A program made the translations under genes and the position numbers. From contig CADBFO010000019.1 in assembly GCA_902794005.1 (NCBI GenBank), positions 1 to 46,948 on the forward strand: a DNA stretch of 46,948 nt, written 5' to 3'. Under the pieces are notes generated by a model. That model did no database searches and was not told the origin of the DNA. It saw only the letters and a program-made list of their open reading frames with translations. Source of the DNA: an uncultured Bacteroidia bacterium. GTDB taxonomy: Bacteria; Bacteroidota; Bacteroidia; Bacteroidales; UBA932. Shown here one piece after another: positions 16,779 through 25,631 of the stretch. Numbering within the stretch: the first letter of the stretch is position 1; every line of letters starts with the position of its first letter.

Positions 16779-16815
16779 ATTCTCTGTTTTGCCGCCTCGA
16801 CACAAAAACGGCCTT

Positions 16816-17820
16816 TTACAGCCTTGTTCCTGCAGAGGCGGTCAGTTCCTTGTACATTCGCACATACTGTTCCACGGCTTTTTCCAGCTCGGCCGCCAGG
16901 ATGTGCTCGTCGGGCCGATGCGCCACGCGGATGGTCCCCGGCCCGCAGATGATTTTGTGGCCGAAGCCCGTCAGGTGCGGCGCATCGCTGCCAAAAGCCA
17001 CCGGTGCGCTTTCGAAGCCCAGCAGCGTCACATAGCGCGCCGGCGCGTCGCCGCCCCGGGCCACGACGGAGACTGCCTGCTCCCCGGAAAGGACGGCCAT
17101 CCAGTCCTGCACCGCCTGGTCGGAGACGAACGTGGTGCGGAAGTAAAGGCGGCAGCCAAGCTCCGGCGAAAGGATGTTCTGCGGATTGTCGCTGTGCAGC
17201 AGTCCCACGTTCCAGCTGGTTTCCCCCAGCACGGGGTCCTCGCCAAAATCCACGGCTTTTAGCTTGTTATAGAACTCGTTGAACAAATCCACGGCACTCA
17301 CGCCGTACTGCGGGTAGCCCGAATGGAAAGCCTCGCCGTGAAAGCGGAGCTCGTACGACTTCGTCCCCTTTGAGGCACTCGCCATCTTGTTCTCCGTAGG
17401 TTCGCCCACAATGAGAAACGGAGCCCGGAATCCCGTCTTTGCAAAGGCCTTGGCACCCCACGAGCCCGTTTCCTCTCCGGCAAGCAGCAGCAGGCCGAAG
17501 TCTGTAAAGCCGCCGGCTTCCAGTTCCTTGCACGCCGTGTACATCGCAAAAATCTGCCCCTTGGCATCGCAGCTTCCCCGTCCTTCAACCCTGTCCTCAT
17601 GCATCGTCGGGGGAATATACGGCGGAACGGTGTCCATGTGGGTGCAAAAAACCAGCTTCGGGGTGCCCCATTGCAGGAAAAGATTCACCGTGCCGTCCCC
17701 CACCTCCTGCGCCTCGATGGACGGGGCCTCCAGGGTGCGGAGCAGCCAATCGGCCACCTCCCGTTCCTTTCCGGAAGTGGAATCAATGCTCAGCAGTTCC
17801 TTAAAGAATGTCCAGTTCAT
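16816..17820 (-). CDS. M20 metallopeptidase, candidate succinyl-diaminopimelate desuccinylase
   Basis: 334 aa from MNWTFFKELL. M20 features: CTHMDTVPPYI (first zinc His and Asp, about 60-70), GRGSCDAKGQI (bridging Asp), LLAGEETGS (catalytic and zinc Glu pair) and IVGEPTENK; a dimerisation domain sits in the middle (about 155-265). The family includes ArgE and DapE. Position between asd and dapB, with dapD nearby, favours N-succinyl-LL-DAP desuccinylase, but acetylornithine deacetylase cannot be excluded by sequence alone. The frame runs 46 codons further upstream through a dispersed repeat (VILSEAKNL) and into asd; that extension is not accepted. Confidence 0.78.
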   Translation of the reverse strand: MNWTFFKELLSIDSTSGKEREVADWLLRTLEAPSIEAQEVGDGTVNLFLQWGTPKLVFCTHMDTVPPYIPPTMHEDRVEGRGSCDAKGQIFAMYTACKELEAGGFTDFGLLLLAGEETGSWGAKAFAKTGFRAPFLIVGEPTENKMASASKGTKSYELRFHGEAFHSGYPQYGVSAVDLFNEFYNKLKAVDFGEDPVLGETSWNVGLLHSDNPQNILSPELGCRLYFRTTFVSDQAVQDWMAVLSGEQAVSVVARGGDAPARYVTLLGFESAPVAFGSDAPHLTGFGHKIICGPGTIRVAHRPDEHILAAELEKAVEQYVRMYKELTASAGTRL

Positions 17821-17867
17821 AAGATTCTTCGCTTTGCTCAGAATGACAAGGGGGTGCCCGGAATGAC
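17821..17867. repeat. Dispersed repeat family 2 copy between asd and dapE
   Basis: AAGATTCTTCGCTTTGCTCA followed by GAATGACA, then the half-copy CCCGGAATGACCG, abuts the ATG of the M20 gene. It fills almost all of the asd-dapE spacer and provides the upstream sequence where a ribosome site would lie. Confidence 0.65.
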
Positions 17868-17870
17868 CGC

Positions 17871-18860
17871 TCAGCCCAGCCAGCCGCTGGCAAGCAGCAC
17901 CTGGGCAATCTGTACAGCATTGGTGGCGGCGCCTTTTCGGATGTTGTCGGAAACGCACCAGAGGTTCAGGCCGCTTTCCACGGAAGGGTCCCGGCGGATG
18001 CGGCCCACGAACACATCGTCCTTGCCCCAGGCATACAGCGGCATCGGATAAACATTGTTGGAAGGGTCGTCCTGGACCACTACGCCGGGCATATCGGCCA
18101 TGAGCTGACGGGCTTCGCAGAGGTCGTAAGGCTTGCAGAACTCGACGTTCACACTCTCGGAATGGCCGCCTTCCACCGGTACGCGCACCGTGGTTGCGCT
18201 GATGGCGATGAGCGGATCCCGCAGAATCTTGTGGGTTTCGTTCACCATTTTCATCTCTTCTTTGGTATAGCCGTCGGGGAGGAAGGAATCGATATGGGGC
18301 AGCACGTTCATGTCGATGGGATGGGGAAACTTGGTGCCGCTGCCGCCGGCCCGTTCGGCCTCCAACTGTTCGATGCCCCGCTGACCGGCTCCGGTAACAC
18401 TCTGGTAAGTACTTACGACGATGCGCTTGATGCAGTACTTCCTGTGCAATGGTGCCAAAGGCAAGACCATCTGGATGGTGGAACAGTTGGGGTTGGCGAT
18501 GATATGGTCATCGGCCGTAAGGATATCGGCATTGATTTCCGGCACCACCAGCGGCACCGACGGGTCCATGCGCCAAAAGGAGGAATTGTCCACCACGTAG
18601 CAGCCCGTCTCCGCAAAACGGGGAGCAAGTTCGGCCGATGTGGCACCGCCGGCGCTGAAAAGGGCCAATGCCGGCCTTCGGGCAATGGCCTCGTCGGCAC
18701 TCATTACCGTCCATTCCTTCCCTTGGAATCTCACTTTCTTCCCCCAGGAGCGCGCCGAAGCCACCGGCAACAGTTCCGTCACCGGAAAGTTTCTCTCCTG
18801 CAATACTTCCAACATTTTGGAGCCCACCAGTCCCGTGGCTCCCACTACGGCTACAATCAT
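17871..18860 (-). CDS. asd: Aspartate-semialdehyde dehydrogenase
   Basis: 329 aa. N-terminal VAVVGATGLVGSKML (dinucleotide loop at 7-13), catalytic Cys126 in ANPNCSTIQM, the TYQSVTGAG motif, and VEGGHSESVNVEF with the catalytic His. It reduces aspartyl phosphate to aspartate semialdehyde, the branch point to lysine and to threonine/methionine, directly after the kinase activity of thrA. Its ATG follows the GH20 stop by one nucleotide, so it is translated from that transcript. Confidence 0.96.
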   Translation of the reverse strand: MIVAVVGATGLVGSKMLEVLQERNFPVTELLPVASARSWGKKVRFQGKEWTVMSADEAIARRPALALFSAGGATSAELAPRFAETGCYVVDNSSFWRMDPSVPLVVPEINADILTADDHIIANPNCSTIQMVLPLAPLHRKYCIKRIVVSTYQSVTGAGQRGIEQLEAERAGGSGTKFPHPIDMNVLPHIDSFLPDGYTKEEMKMVNETHKILRDPLIAISATTVRVPVEGGHSESVNVEFCKPYDLCEARQLMADMPGVVVQDDPSNNVYPMPLYAWGKDDVFVGRIRRDPSVESGLNLWCVSDNIRKGAATNAVQIAQVLLASGWLG

Positions 18861-18861
18861 T

Positions 18862-20808
18862 TCAGTTCGTTTTAAATGCTCTGTAGGTGTATCCTGCCGC
18901 TTCCCAGCGCGGCATTTCCACCTTCTTTACAATGGAATAGAAGCGGTCGAAGTCGGCCGCGAAAGCCTCGTCCGTAGGCCAGTCGGGACGGGAATTCCAG
19001 GCCCGCTCCCAGATTCCCAGGGCCTTGGGCAGCATCTGGAAGGTGGTATTCTGGAAATTCCGCAGGTTTTCCGACCACAGCAGGGCTTCGGCACCCACAA
19101 TCATTTCCGGCTTCAGCAACTGAGGACGGCCCTGGGCGGCATGCGCCCAGTCCACGGGCGTGTCCACCCCTTCCCAGCGCACGGATTCGTAGATTTTCCA
19201 CGGCTGCAGGGCAAAGGCCTTGCGCTCGTCCACATACCCGCCCCAGTGCAGGCCCACAATTTCCGGATCATCCGTATAGGCAAGGTCCACATAAGCGTTC
19301 TGCACATTGGAAAGCAGCACGGGGATGCCCTCGTTGGCCAGCCTGTAGGTGAGTTCGATATCGTCTCCCCGGGTGCTCCAGGCGTTCACGAAAAGCAGCT
19401 GCTTCTTGAGCGTTTCCAGGGTTTCGGGCTCGATGCCCTGCACCATTTCCTGCCAGCCGGCCAGCTTGATTCCACGCTCCTGCGCCAGCGCCAGGATTCC
19501 CCGGGTGAACTTGTCTTTCATTTGTTTACGGTCACGTCCGGCCCAGGTGCCTCCCGGCACTTCATCTCCGCCGATATGGATGGCCAGAAGGGGTACGCCG
19601 GCTTCCTTGTGCATCCGGATTACCTCGTCGAAGACAACGCCATAGAACTTGTACACGCCCGGATAGTCCGGGTCCAGCACATTGTCCGTGAAGTCCTGGG
19701 CGCTCCAGTAGCGGGACGTATCGGCCGGATCCTGCAGGCGGAAGCTGCTGTCGCCGGTACGGCGCTCGTAGGCCTGCATGGCCTTGATGGAAGAGCGCGA
19801 ATGGCCCGGCGCATCAAATTCGGGCACCACGGAAATACCCCGTTCCCACGCATGCTGCAAAATCTCCTTGTACTCCGCCTCGGTGTAGAAAGTGGTGTTG
19901 CCGATATGGCCGTTGGCCATCGGCTTCAGCGCCCTTGTCTCCTGCAAGTCCCAGTCCGGGAGGGCATGATGGCCGCTGAAGGCCGTCAAGTCCGGCAGGG
20001 TGGGGATATCCAGGCACCAGGCCTCGTCGTCCCCCAGGTGGAAATGCAGCATGTTCACCTTGTAGGAAGCCATGATATCCAGCACTTTAAGCACTTCATC
20101 CTTGCTGCGGAAGTCCCGAACCACATCCAGCATAAAGCCTCGCAGGCCCAGGTCCGGCCAGTCCTCGATGACCATGTCCGGCAGTTCCTCCGGCAGTTTC
20201 TCCAGGGTTTGGCGGGCATAAATCTCTCCTTCCCGGTCGGCAGATTCCACAGCCGATTCCCCGCCGCTGATTGTGATGCGGTACCAGCCGGCAGGGCGGG
20301 GTTCATCGGTCCCGGTCTTTTCGGTGCCGAGGGTCACGCGCTTGGGCCGGGGGATGAGGTCTCCGGGCTGCACCTCGTAGCGGGCGGCATACCAGTCGGC
20401 GCTCACAGGGGTCCCCTTGCGGTCCAGAAAGTGATACGTCACCTCCAGCGGCTGGTCCTCATGCCCTTTCCGCTGCATCACAAAGCCTTCCGGGGCCCAG
20501 GAGTGACGCGGGAGCGGCCGGGCCAGATATTTGATGGTGAAGGTTTTGGACGCATCGGCCGGGATGTCTATATAGCGGGAGGTTCCCTGATAATGCGGCA
20601 TGGCCAGCCCCTCCGGAGAAACCACTTCCAGATTGCCGTAGAGTTCCTGGAACCAGACGCGGGCGCCGCCCGGCACGTTCCGGAGCACCAGCGTATGCTC
20701 TGCGCGGCCATCGGCCCGCTTTTCCCCTTCCGTCCATTCCACCGTAGCCGGTCCGCTGCACGCCATCAGCGCCAGCACCGCCAAAATTCCCCATTTACTG
20801 TGACACAT
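18862..20808 (-). CDS. GH20 beta-N-acetylhexosaminidase lipoprotein
   Basis: 648 aa. Lipoprotein signal with lipobox LMAC, Cys17. A beta-sandwich and GH20b-like region (about 20-215) precedes the TIM barrel (about 220-600), with GFMLDVVRDF, HFHLGDDEAW, VVPEFDAPGHS and the catalytic pair Asp415-Glu416 in HIGGDEVPGG. It removes terminal GlcNAc or GalNAc from glycans by substrate-assisted catalysis, probably at the cell envelope. The stop lies one base before the asd start. No promoter was found upstream; a family 1 hairpin (20842-20862) separates it from dapD. Confidence 0.93.
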   Translation of the reverse strand: MCHSKWGILAVLALMACSGPATVEWTEGEKRADGRAEHTLVLRNVPGGARVWFQELYGNLEVVSPEGLAMPHYQGTSRYIDIPADASKTFTIKYLARPLPRHSWAPEGFVMQRKGHEDQPLEVTYHFLDRKGTPVSADWYAARYEVQPGDLIPRPKRVTLGTEKTGTDEPRPAGWYRITISGGESAVESADREGEIYARQTLEKLPEELPDMVIEDWPDLGLRGFMLDVVRDFRSKDEVLKVLDIMASYKVNMLHFHLGDDEAWCLDIPTLPDLTAFSGHHALPDWDLQETRALKPMANGHIGNTTFYTEAEYKEILQHAWERGISVVPEFDAPGHSRSSIKAMQAYERRTGDSSFRLQDPADTSRYWSAQDFTDNVLDPDYPGVYKFYGVVFDEVIRMHKEAGVPLLAIHIGGDEVPGGTWAGRDRKQMKDKFTRGILALAQERGIKLAGWQEMVQGIEPETLETLKKQLLFVNAWSTRGDDIELTYRLANEGIPVLLSNVQNAYVDLAYTDDPEIVGLHWGGYVDERKAFALQPWKIYESVRWEGVDTPVDWAHAAQGRPQLLKPEMIVGAEALLWSENLRNFQNTTFQMLPKALGIWERAWNSRPDWPTDEAFAADFDRFYSIVKKVEMPRWEAAGYTYRAFKTN

Positions 20809-20841
20809 ATCTTATTGATTTTAAATGTTTTACATTAAGTT

Positions 20842-20906
20842 CTCTGCGCTTTTTGCGCAGAGGATTATCCGTAATTGGCTGGTTTTCAGCACCGTATCGG
20901 CCACCC
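20842..20906 (-). repeat. Hairpin-tail repeat family 1, copy A (degenerate)
   Basis: Arms CTCTGCGC/GCGCAGAG (20842-20849, 20855-20862) with loop TTTTT, then GATTAT and a weakly conserved tail reaching GATAC and GGTGGC right after the dapD stop when read on the minus strand. It separates dapA-dapD from GH20-asd. Confidence 0.7.
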
Positions 20907-20907
20907 C

Positions 20908-21684
20908 TTAACGAAGCAGGTCTTCCAGGTGGACGCTGCCGGCGGTCTTTTCGTCCCGGTATTTCACGATCACGGGGCAGTACAGGTGCACGCCGCTCTC
21001 CAGGGGCCTGCCATTCCGGATGATGGGCTTGGAGCCGCTCACCACCACGGCGTTCCTCGGGACAATGATGCGTCCGTCGGCATTGCGCTTGATGAATTCG
21101 CCGGTGGTGGAGTCGAAGATGGCGGTGGAGGAGGTGATGATGACGCCGGAGGCTATCACCGCGCCTTCCTGCACGACGGTGCCTTCGTAGATGCCGCAGT
21201 TGCCGCCCACGAAAGCGCCGTCCTCGATGATGGTGGGCAGGGCGCCGGCCGGTTCCAGCACGCCCCCGATCTGCGTAGAGGCCGATATGTGGATGTTCCG
21301 CCCCACCTGGGCGCAGGAGCCGATGGTAACGTGGCTGTCCACCATGGTGCCCTCTCCGACGTATGCGCCCACGTTCACGTATGCCGGAGGCATCACGATG
21401 CTGCCGGGAGCAAGGTACGCGCCGCGCCGGATGCTGGAGCCGCCGGGGACGATGCGAACGCCGTCCGCCGCCGTGAATTTCCGCACCGGGAAGGTGTCTT
21501 TGTCAAAGAAGGAAAACTGCCCCTCGGACATGTCCGTGATGGCACCCAGTTTGAAGCCGGCCAGAATCACTTCCTTCACCCATTTGTTCACTTTCCATTG
21601 GCCGTTCACTTTTTCCGCCACGCGGAGTTCTCCCTTTTCCAGGGCATCCAGCACTTTATTGAATTCTGCAAGGGTAATTTCCAT
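20908..21684 (-). CDS. dapD: Tetrahydrodipicolinate N-succinyltransferase family (DapD-like)
   Basis: 258 aa. A short helical N-terminus is followed by a left-handed beta-helix (about 90-215) of hexapeptide repeats: VNVGAYVGEGTMVDSHVTIG, CAQVGRNIHIS, then IIEDGAFVGGNCGIYEGTVV. ASTQIGGVLEP is typical of DapD. It transfers succinyl (or acetyl) to tetrahydrodipicolinate. It shares one base with the dapA stop (TGATG), so translation is coupled. Presence of an M20 gene nearby supports the succinylase variant of the lysine pathway. Confidence 0.93.
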   Translation of the reverse strand: MEITLAEFNKVLDALEKGELRVAEKVNGQWKVNKWVKEVILAGFKLGAITDMSEGQFSFFDKDTFPVRKFTAADGVRIVPGGSSIRRGAYLAPGSIVMPPAYVNVGAYVGEGTMVDSHVTIGSCAQVGRNIHISASTQIGGVLEPAGALPTIIEDGAFVGGNCGIYEGTVVQEGAVIASGVIITSSTAIFDSTTGEFIKRNADGRIIVPRNAVVVSGSKPIIRNGRPLESGVHLYCPVIVKYRDEKTAGSVHLEDLLR

Positions 21685-22556
21685 CAGAACAGGTCTTTAA
21701 GGGTTTGCTTGATCAATTCTTCCGTTGCCCGGGAGGCCGATACCAGGGGCAGGCGCAGGCGGTTTTCCATCAGGCCCAGCTCGGCCATGGCCGCCTTGGC
21801 CGGAATGGGATTGGGCTCCACGAAAAGGGCCTTGAACAGGGGTTTCAGGCGCTGCTCCATTCTGGCGGCCTCTTCCAACTTGCCCGCCTGGATGGCGTGC
21901 ACAAAATCCGCCATGGCCGACGGGAACACGTTGGAAGCCACGGAGACCACGCCGTCGGCCCCCTTCTGCATGAGGGCGAGGGTGTCTTCGTCGTTGCCGC
22001 TGAGGACGGAAAAGCCTTCGGGACGGCCTTCCAGGATGGCCTGGATCTGGTCCATCTTGCCGGAGGCCTCCTTGATGCCCACGATGTTGGGGATGTCCCG
22101 GGCCAGGGCCAGGGTGGTGTCGGCCTCGAGGTTGGAGCCGGTGCGGCCGGGGACGTTGTACAGGATAACGGGCTTGGGAGTGCTTGCGGCGATCGTCTTA
22201 AAGTATTGGTAAATACCTCTTTGCGGCGGCTTGTTATAGAAGGGGACAACCACCAGGAAGGCATCGGCATCCTGCAGCAGGCGCATATTGGCGAGGGTGG
22301 CGTCCACCGAGTTGGAGCCCACGCCGGCCACCACCGGTTTTCCGGCGGCGTGCTGCAAGGCCACTTCCAGCACCTGCAGTTTTTCCGACTCGCTGAGGGT
22401 GGGCGTTTCACCGGTGGTGCCCAGCGGCACCAAGAAATCCGTGCCGGCCGTCACCTGCCAGTCCACCGTAGCGGCAAAAGCTTCATAATCCACTTCGGTC
22501 CCCTTGAACGGAGTAAGCAGCGCCGTTCCGCAACCACTGAACTGTATCGTTTTCAT
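21684..22556 (-). CDS. dapA: 4-hydroxy-tetrahydrodipicolinate synthase
   Basis: 290 aa, standard length. Thr47-Thr48 in PLGTTGETPTL, Tyr133 and Arg138 in LYNVPGRTGSN, and the Schiff-base Lys162 in VGIKEASGKMDQ. It condenses pyruvate with aspartate semialdehyde, the committed step to diaminopimelate and lysine. It has its own promoter box (22574-22581) and is coupled to dapD. Confidence 0.97.
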   Translation of the reverse strand: MKTIQFSGCGTALLTPFKGTEVDYEAFAATVDWQVTAGTDFLVPLGTTGETPTLSESEKLQVLEVALQHAAGKPVVAGVGSNSVDATLANMRLLQDADAFLVVVPFYNKPPQRGIYQYFKTIAASTPKPVILYNVPGRTGSNLEADTTLALARDIPNIVGIKEASGKMDQIQAILEGRPEGFSVLSGNDEDTLALMQKGADGVVSVASNVFPSAMADFVHAIQAGKLEEAARMEQRLKPLFKALFVEPNPIPAKAAMAELGLMENRLRLPLVSASRATEELIKQTLKDLF

Positions 22557-22573
22557 ACGAATCTACATTTTTA

Positions 22574-22581
22574 CAAATGTA
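22574..22581 (-). promoter_or_regulatory. Promoter -7 box of dapA-dapD
   Basis: TACATTTG on the minus strand, 17 nt before the dapA ATG. The -33 box is unclear. Confidence 0.5.
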
Positions 22582-22636
22582 CAAAGAATTTCCGGATAAT
22601 ACACAGTGGCTGCTAATAAAATGATTTTCAGTGTAT

Positions 22637-22713
22637 TACGCATAATCCTCTGCGCAAAAAGCGCAGAGGATTATACATAAACAGCTATGTATCAAGCGAT
22701 TAGTGGCCACCGG
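22637..22713 (-). repeat. Hairpin-tail repeat family 1, copy B
   Basis: Perfect 14-bp arms ATAATCCTCTGCGC (22642-22655) and GCGCAGAGGATTAT (22661-22674) with loop AAAAA. The tail runs right and ends in GGCCACCGG; on the minus strand GGTGGCCACTAA encodes the last residues GGH and the stop of the TPR gene. It lies between the TPR gene and dapA. Confidence 0.85.
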
Positions 22714-23881
22714 ATTGCATGAATTCCTCGGCTTTCAGGGTGCTTATCCTTTCCTGGATGGAGGGAGCGCGGTCGTTTTGGGGGCCGGTCTCTTTCAAGT
22801 ACCGCTCGTAGCACTCTATCGCTTTCCGGTTTTGTTTCAGAAGTTCATAAAGATAGCCCATCTGCACAAAGGCCATCTTGTATTTGGGATTGAGCCGATA
22901 GGCTTCCCTGTAGTGATGCAGTGCCTGAGGCATGTCCTCCGGCCGATGGCTGAAACCCTGGGCATACATCCGGTGCAGTTGGAAAAGCATCATCTCGTCC
23001 GGCTGGCTCATCTCCCAAGCGCGGTCCACCCAAGGTTTCACCGCCTCGAAAGGAAGCATCAAATCCAAGCGGAGGGCTGCGATGTTATAGGCCAGGTTCA
23101 CATCGGAGGAATCGATTTGCCAGGCGGCGCGCAGTTCCTTGTCGGCCCGGTAGGCACGAGGCGTATGCCAGTAGCTCTGACCCAGATAATAGTGGATGGG
23201 ATAAGTGTCGTTACCCAGTTCCAGCTGGCGCTCGAAAAGGGTGGCGGCCGCGTCATATTCCCCTTTCCGATAATGGGCCAGGCCGCACAGCGGAGCCACT
23301 ACCGGGTTGTCCGGATCCTCCTGCAAATAACTGTCCGTGAGGGCGATGGCTTCATCGTAATCCTCCCGTCCCAGAAGGATATCGAAAACCTTGGAAACGA
23401 TGGTGGCGTTCTGCGGCTTCAGGGCCAGGGAGCGCCGATAATACCACAGGGCCGAATCGGCCTGTTCCAGCTGCTTGAAACCGTCTCCCACATAGCCCAG
23501 CACGGCGGGAATGGTGTCCAGCGCCAGGGCCTCCTTGCCGGCTTCCACAGCCTGCTGCCAGGCTTTGACACGATAGAAAATCTGCATTTTACGCAGTTTG
23601 AAAAGGAGGTTGCCGGGAGTACGCAGGGACAACATGTTGTACAGACCTGCGGCGTCTTCGTAGTTGCCGCTCTGAAAATGGCAGTCGGCCAGTTCGGAAA
23701 GCACCTCCACATCCATTCGCTCCGGGGTTACCAGCGTAGAAAGCAGGCCGATGGCTTCGTCCGTCCTGAGGACGCTGCGGAGGTATCGGCTTTGGGCAAT
23801 GAGGGAATCGCGATGAGTGGTCTGCGCACCCAACGGCACGCAGACCATCATCCACAGGACAAGAAGGAAGATCTTTTTCAT
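22700..23881 (-). CDS. Secreted TPR protein in a BlaI/BlaR1 operon
   Basis: 393 aa from MKKIFLLVLW with a signal peptide (about 1-19, ending PLGAQ). The rest consists of tandem tetratricopeptide-like helical pairs, for example YEDAAGLYNMLSLRTPGNL, QADSALWYYRRSLALKPQNA, YDAAATLFERQLELGNDTY and AIECYERYLKE. Such repeats mediate protein contacts; no enzymatic motif is seen. The start overlaps the blaR1 stop (ATGA), so it belongs to the blaI-blaR1 unit. The final residues SGGH and the stop come from repeat copy B. It presumably works in the periplasm with the BlaR1 sensor, which is inference. Confidence 0.8.
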   Translation of the reverse strand: MKKIFLLVLWMMVCVPLGAQTTHRDSLIAQSRYLRSVLRTDEAIGLLSTLVTPERMDVEVLSELADCHFQSGNYEDAAGLYNMLSLRTPGNLLFKLRKMQIFYRVKAWQQAVEAGKEALALDTIPAVLGYVGDGFKQLEQADSALWYYRRSLALKPQNATIVSKVFDILLGREDYDEAIALTDSYLQEDPDNPVVAPLCGLAHYRKGEYDAAATLFERQLELGNDTYPIHYYLGQSYWHTPRAYRADKELRAAWQIDSSDVNLAYNIAALRLDLMLPFEAVKPWVDRAWEMSQPDEMMLFQLHRMYAQGFSHRPEDMPQALHHYREAYRLNPKYKMAFVQMGYLYELLKQNRKAIECYERYLKETGPQNDRAPSIQERISTLKAEEFMQSGGH

Positions 23882-25137
23882 CGTAATTGGAAGATAACCG
23901 GGAAGACCATGGTCACCGGGACGGCCTCGCCTTCGGCATTGCGGCCCGGCTCCCATTTCGGGGAAGCTGTAACCACTTTCAAGGCCATCTCGTCCAAGTC
24001 TTGGCGGATGCCTCTGAGCACCTTGACATCCTTGACGGAGCCGTCCGTATCCACGGTAAAACTCATTATAATACGGCCTTGCACTTTGTCATTGATGGCC
24101 GTTTGGGGATACTTGAGTTGGCTGTTGACCCATTGGGAGAACTCATTGGCACTGCCACCGTTGAACGAAGGTTTCACTCCCACCATGGCAAAGGGGACGG
24201 CACCGGTCAACTCCTCTGCGCTTAGCTTTATGGCTTTTGCGGGAAGGCTCTCCAGCGCCTCGGACTCTTCTGCAGGGACAGGTGTTTCAGCGGTTTTCTT
24301 GGGATTGCAGGCGAACATAAAGGTCGCCAGCACGGGAATCAGGGCCAGATACGACCAGCGCATCCAACCGGCAGTTGTGGGTTTGAGCATCATGGCAATT
24401 CGATTTTTGAGTTTTGCGTGCTGGAAGCCGCTGGCCAGGGAGAAACGCTGTTCCCCCACGGCTTTTCGCACAAGAAGTAATTGATATTGAGTAGCATCGA
24501 TGCCTTTTTGAAGAACTCCCTCATCGGCCTGGTATTCGTGCAGGAGCCGAAGTTCTTCCCGGATAATCCACACCAGCGGATTCCACCAGAAAAGAAGTTG
24601 AATGGGGGAGAAAAGGAGCAGGTCCAGCGTATGTCTGTAGTGCACGTGCATCCGCTCATGGGTGAAGATGGCAGGGTTCTGCTCTAAGTCCTGCCGGCTC
24701 ATCACCACCGTTCGCCCCCAACTGAAAGAGCGCACGTTATTTTCCAGCAAAACCAGGGTACAATCTTCCAGAACGGTCTTTTTTCCGCGACGGATGAGCC
24801 CGTTCACCTTCCGGGCCGATACCAGGTACAGCCCCAAAGAACAGGCGGCTCCGCACACATAGAGGGCCAGCAGGATTTCCGGCCAGGGGAAAGGCTTGGG
24901 AGAAGTTACGGCCCTCTCCCACGCCACGCCCACCATGGAAACCTCCTGGGCGATACCGGCAGCCGTCACGGTTCTGAGCCGGATGACCGGCAGCAGCAGG
25001 CAAAGGTAACTGCCCGCCAGCAGGAGCAAGCGGTTCAGACCGAAGAACGTGGTCCGGCGCATCACGAGCAGGTAGAAGGCGTAGAACAGGCCCAGATAGA
25101 GCCCCGCACGCGCGATATATAAAAGGAACGGCGTCAT
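23878..25137 (-). CDS. M56 (BlaR1/MecR1-like) membrane metallopeptidase with TonB-type C-terminus
   Basis: 419 aa. N-terminal membrane helices (about 5-50 and 85-105), a zinc-peptidase motif HERMH at 160-164 with EADEG-like EYQADEG (about 201-207), a further helix near 262-280 and an extracytoplasmic tail. The tail (about 320-419) shows VQGRIIMSFTVDTDGSVKDV and PKWEPGRNAEG, typical of TonB C-terminal domains rather than a penicillin-binding sensor. It overlaps blaI and the TPR gene by 4 nt each. BlaR1-like proteins cleave the BlaI-type repressor on signal; the signal here is unlikely to be simply a beta-lactam, since no beta-lactamase or PBP is present. Confidence 0.88.
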   Translation of the reverse strand: MTPFLLYIARAGLYLGLFYAFYLLVMRRTTFFGLNRLLLLAGSYLCLLLPVIRLRTVTAAGIAQEVSMVGVAWERAVTSPKPFPWPEILLALYVCGAACSLGLYLVSARKVNGLIRRGKKTVLEDCTLVLLENNVRSFSWGRTVVMSRQDLEQNPAIFTHERMHVHYRHTLDLLLFSPIQLLFWWNPLVWIIREELRLLHEYQADEGVLQKGIDATQYQLLLVRKAVGEQRFSLASGFQHAKLKNRIAMMLKPTTAGWMRWSYLALIPVLATFMFACNPKKTAETPVPAEESEALESLPAKAIKLSAEELTGAVPFAMVGVKPSFNGGSANEFSQWVNSQLKYPQTAINDKVQGRIIMSFTVDTDGSVKDVKVLRGIRQDLDEMALKVVTASPKWEPGRNAEGEAVPVTMVFPVIFQLR

Positions 25138-25493
25138 TTTTTCTCGATTTTGGCAATGAGGTCTTTCAACTGTTGGATATCCATTTTATCCTCCTCCACG
25201 AACTGCGATACCAGGCTCAGGTAGGAGTTGTCATAATAGCGGGCCACCACCTCCGATACCGTATCTCCACGGTATTGCCTTTCGGTGGTTTTCACCTTGT
25301 ACCGGAAAGAGTTGGCCATGGGCTCCCGCTCCAGGAAATCCTTCTCTTCCAGGAACTTGACCAGTGTGGCCACTGTGTTGTAATGAGGCTTGGGTTCCGG
25401 GATGTATGCAATAAGGTCCCTGATGAACATGCTGCCGTGTGCCCAGAAAATGTTCATGAGCATCTCCTCCTTTTCCGTGAGTTTCTGTTTCAT
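25134..25493 (-). CDS. BlaI/MecI-family transcriptional repressor
   Basis: 119 aa from MKQKLTEKEEMLM. A winged-helix DNA-binding domain (about 1-75; HYNTVATLVKFLEEKDFLER) is followed by a dimerisation tail (about 85-119; YLSLVSQFVEEDKMDIQQL). Family members repress their own operon until cleaved by the BlaR1 peptidase. Its stop overlaps the M56 gene start (ATGA). A candidate operator is seen at 25539-25578. Confidence 0.92.
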   Translation of the reverse strand: MKQKLTEKEEMLMNIFWAHGSMFIRDLIAYIPEPKPHYNTVATLVKFLEEKDFLEREPMANSFRYKVKTTERQYRGDTVSEVVARYYDNSYLSLVSQFVEEDKMDIQQLKDLIAKIEKK

Positions 25494-25514
25494 ATGTTTT
25501 GGATGGTTCTGCTG

Positions 25515-25522
25515 CAAAGATA
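25515..25522 (-). promoter_or_regulatory. Promoter -7 box of the blaI operon
   Basis: TATCTTTG on the minus strand, 21 nt before the blaI ATG. The -33 region is occupied by the palindrome at 25539-25557. Confidence 0.6.
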
Positions 25523-25538
25523 CAACAATTTTTCTTAT

Positions 25539-25578
25539 CTCCTAATTTTTTTAGGAGTATTCCGTAGATTTTTAGGAG
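25539..25578 (-). promoter_or_regulatory. Candidate BlaI operator
   Basis: A palindrome CTCCTAA-TTTTT-TTAGGAG (25539-25557) covers the expected -33 region, and a further half-site TTAGGAG lies at 25572-25578, 21 bp from the previous one. Autoregulation by BlaI-type repressors through palindromes at their own promoter is known; this exact site is inferred. Confidence 0.5.
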
Positions 25579-25631
25579 CCTCTGAATGGCGCAGCTGGGT
25601 GGCTGGTATCTCCCTGACTATGAGAATATTA

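Noticed and set aside
17821-17958. 46-codon N-terminal extension of the M20 peptidase
   Set aside because: The extension is encoded by a dispersed repeat and by asd antisense-frame sequence; the family start matches MNWTFFKELL.
22637-22713. Family 1 hairpin as a classical Rho-independent terminator
   Set aside because: The position fits, but no U-tract follows the stem in any copy, and the conserved tail and flipped loops are not expected of a simple terminator. Kept as a repeat with possible 3'-end function.
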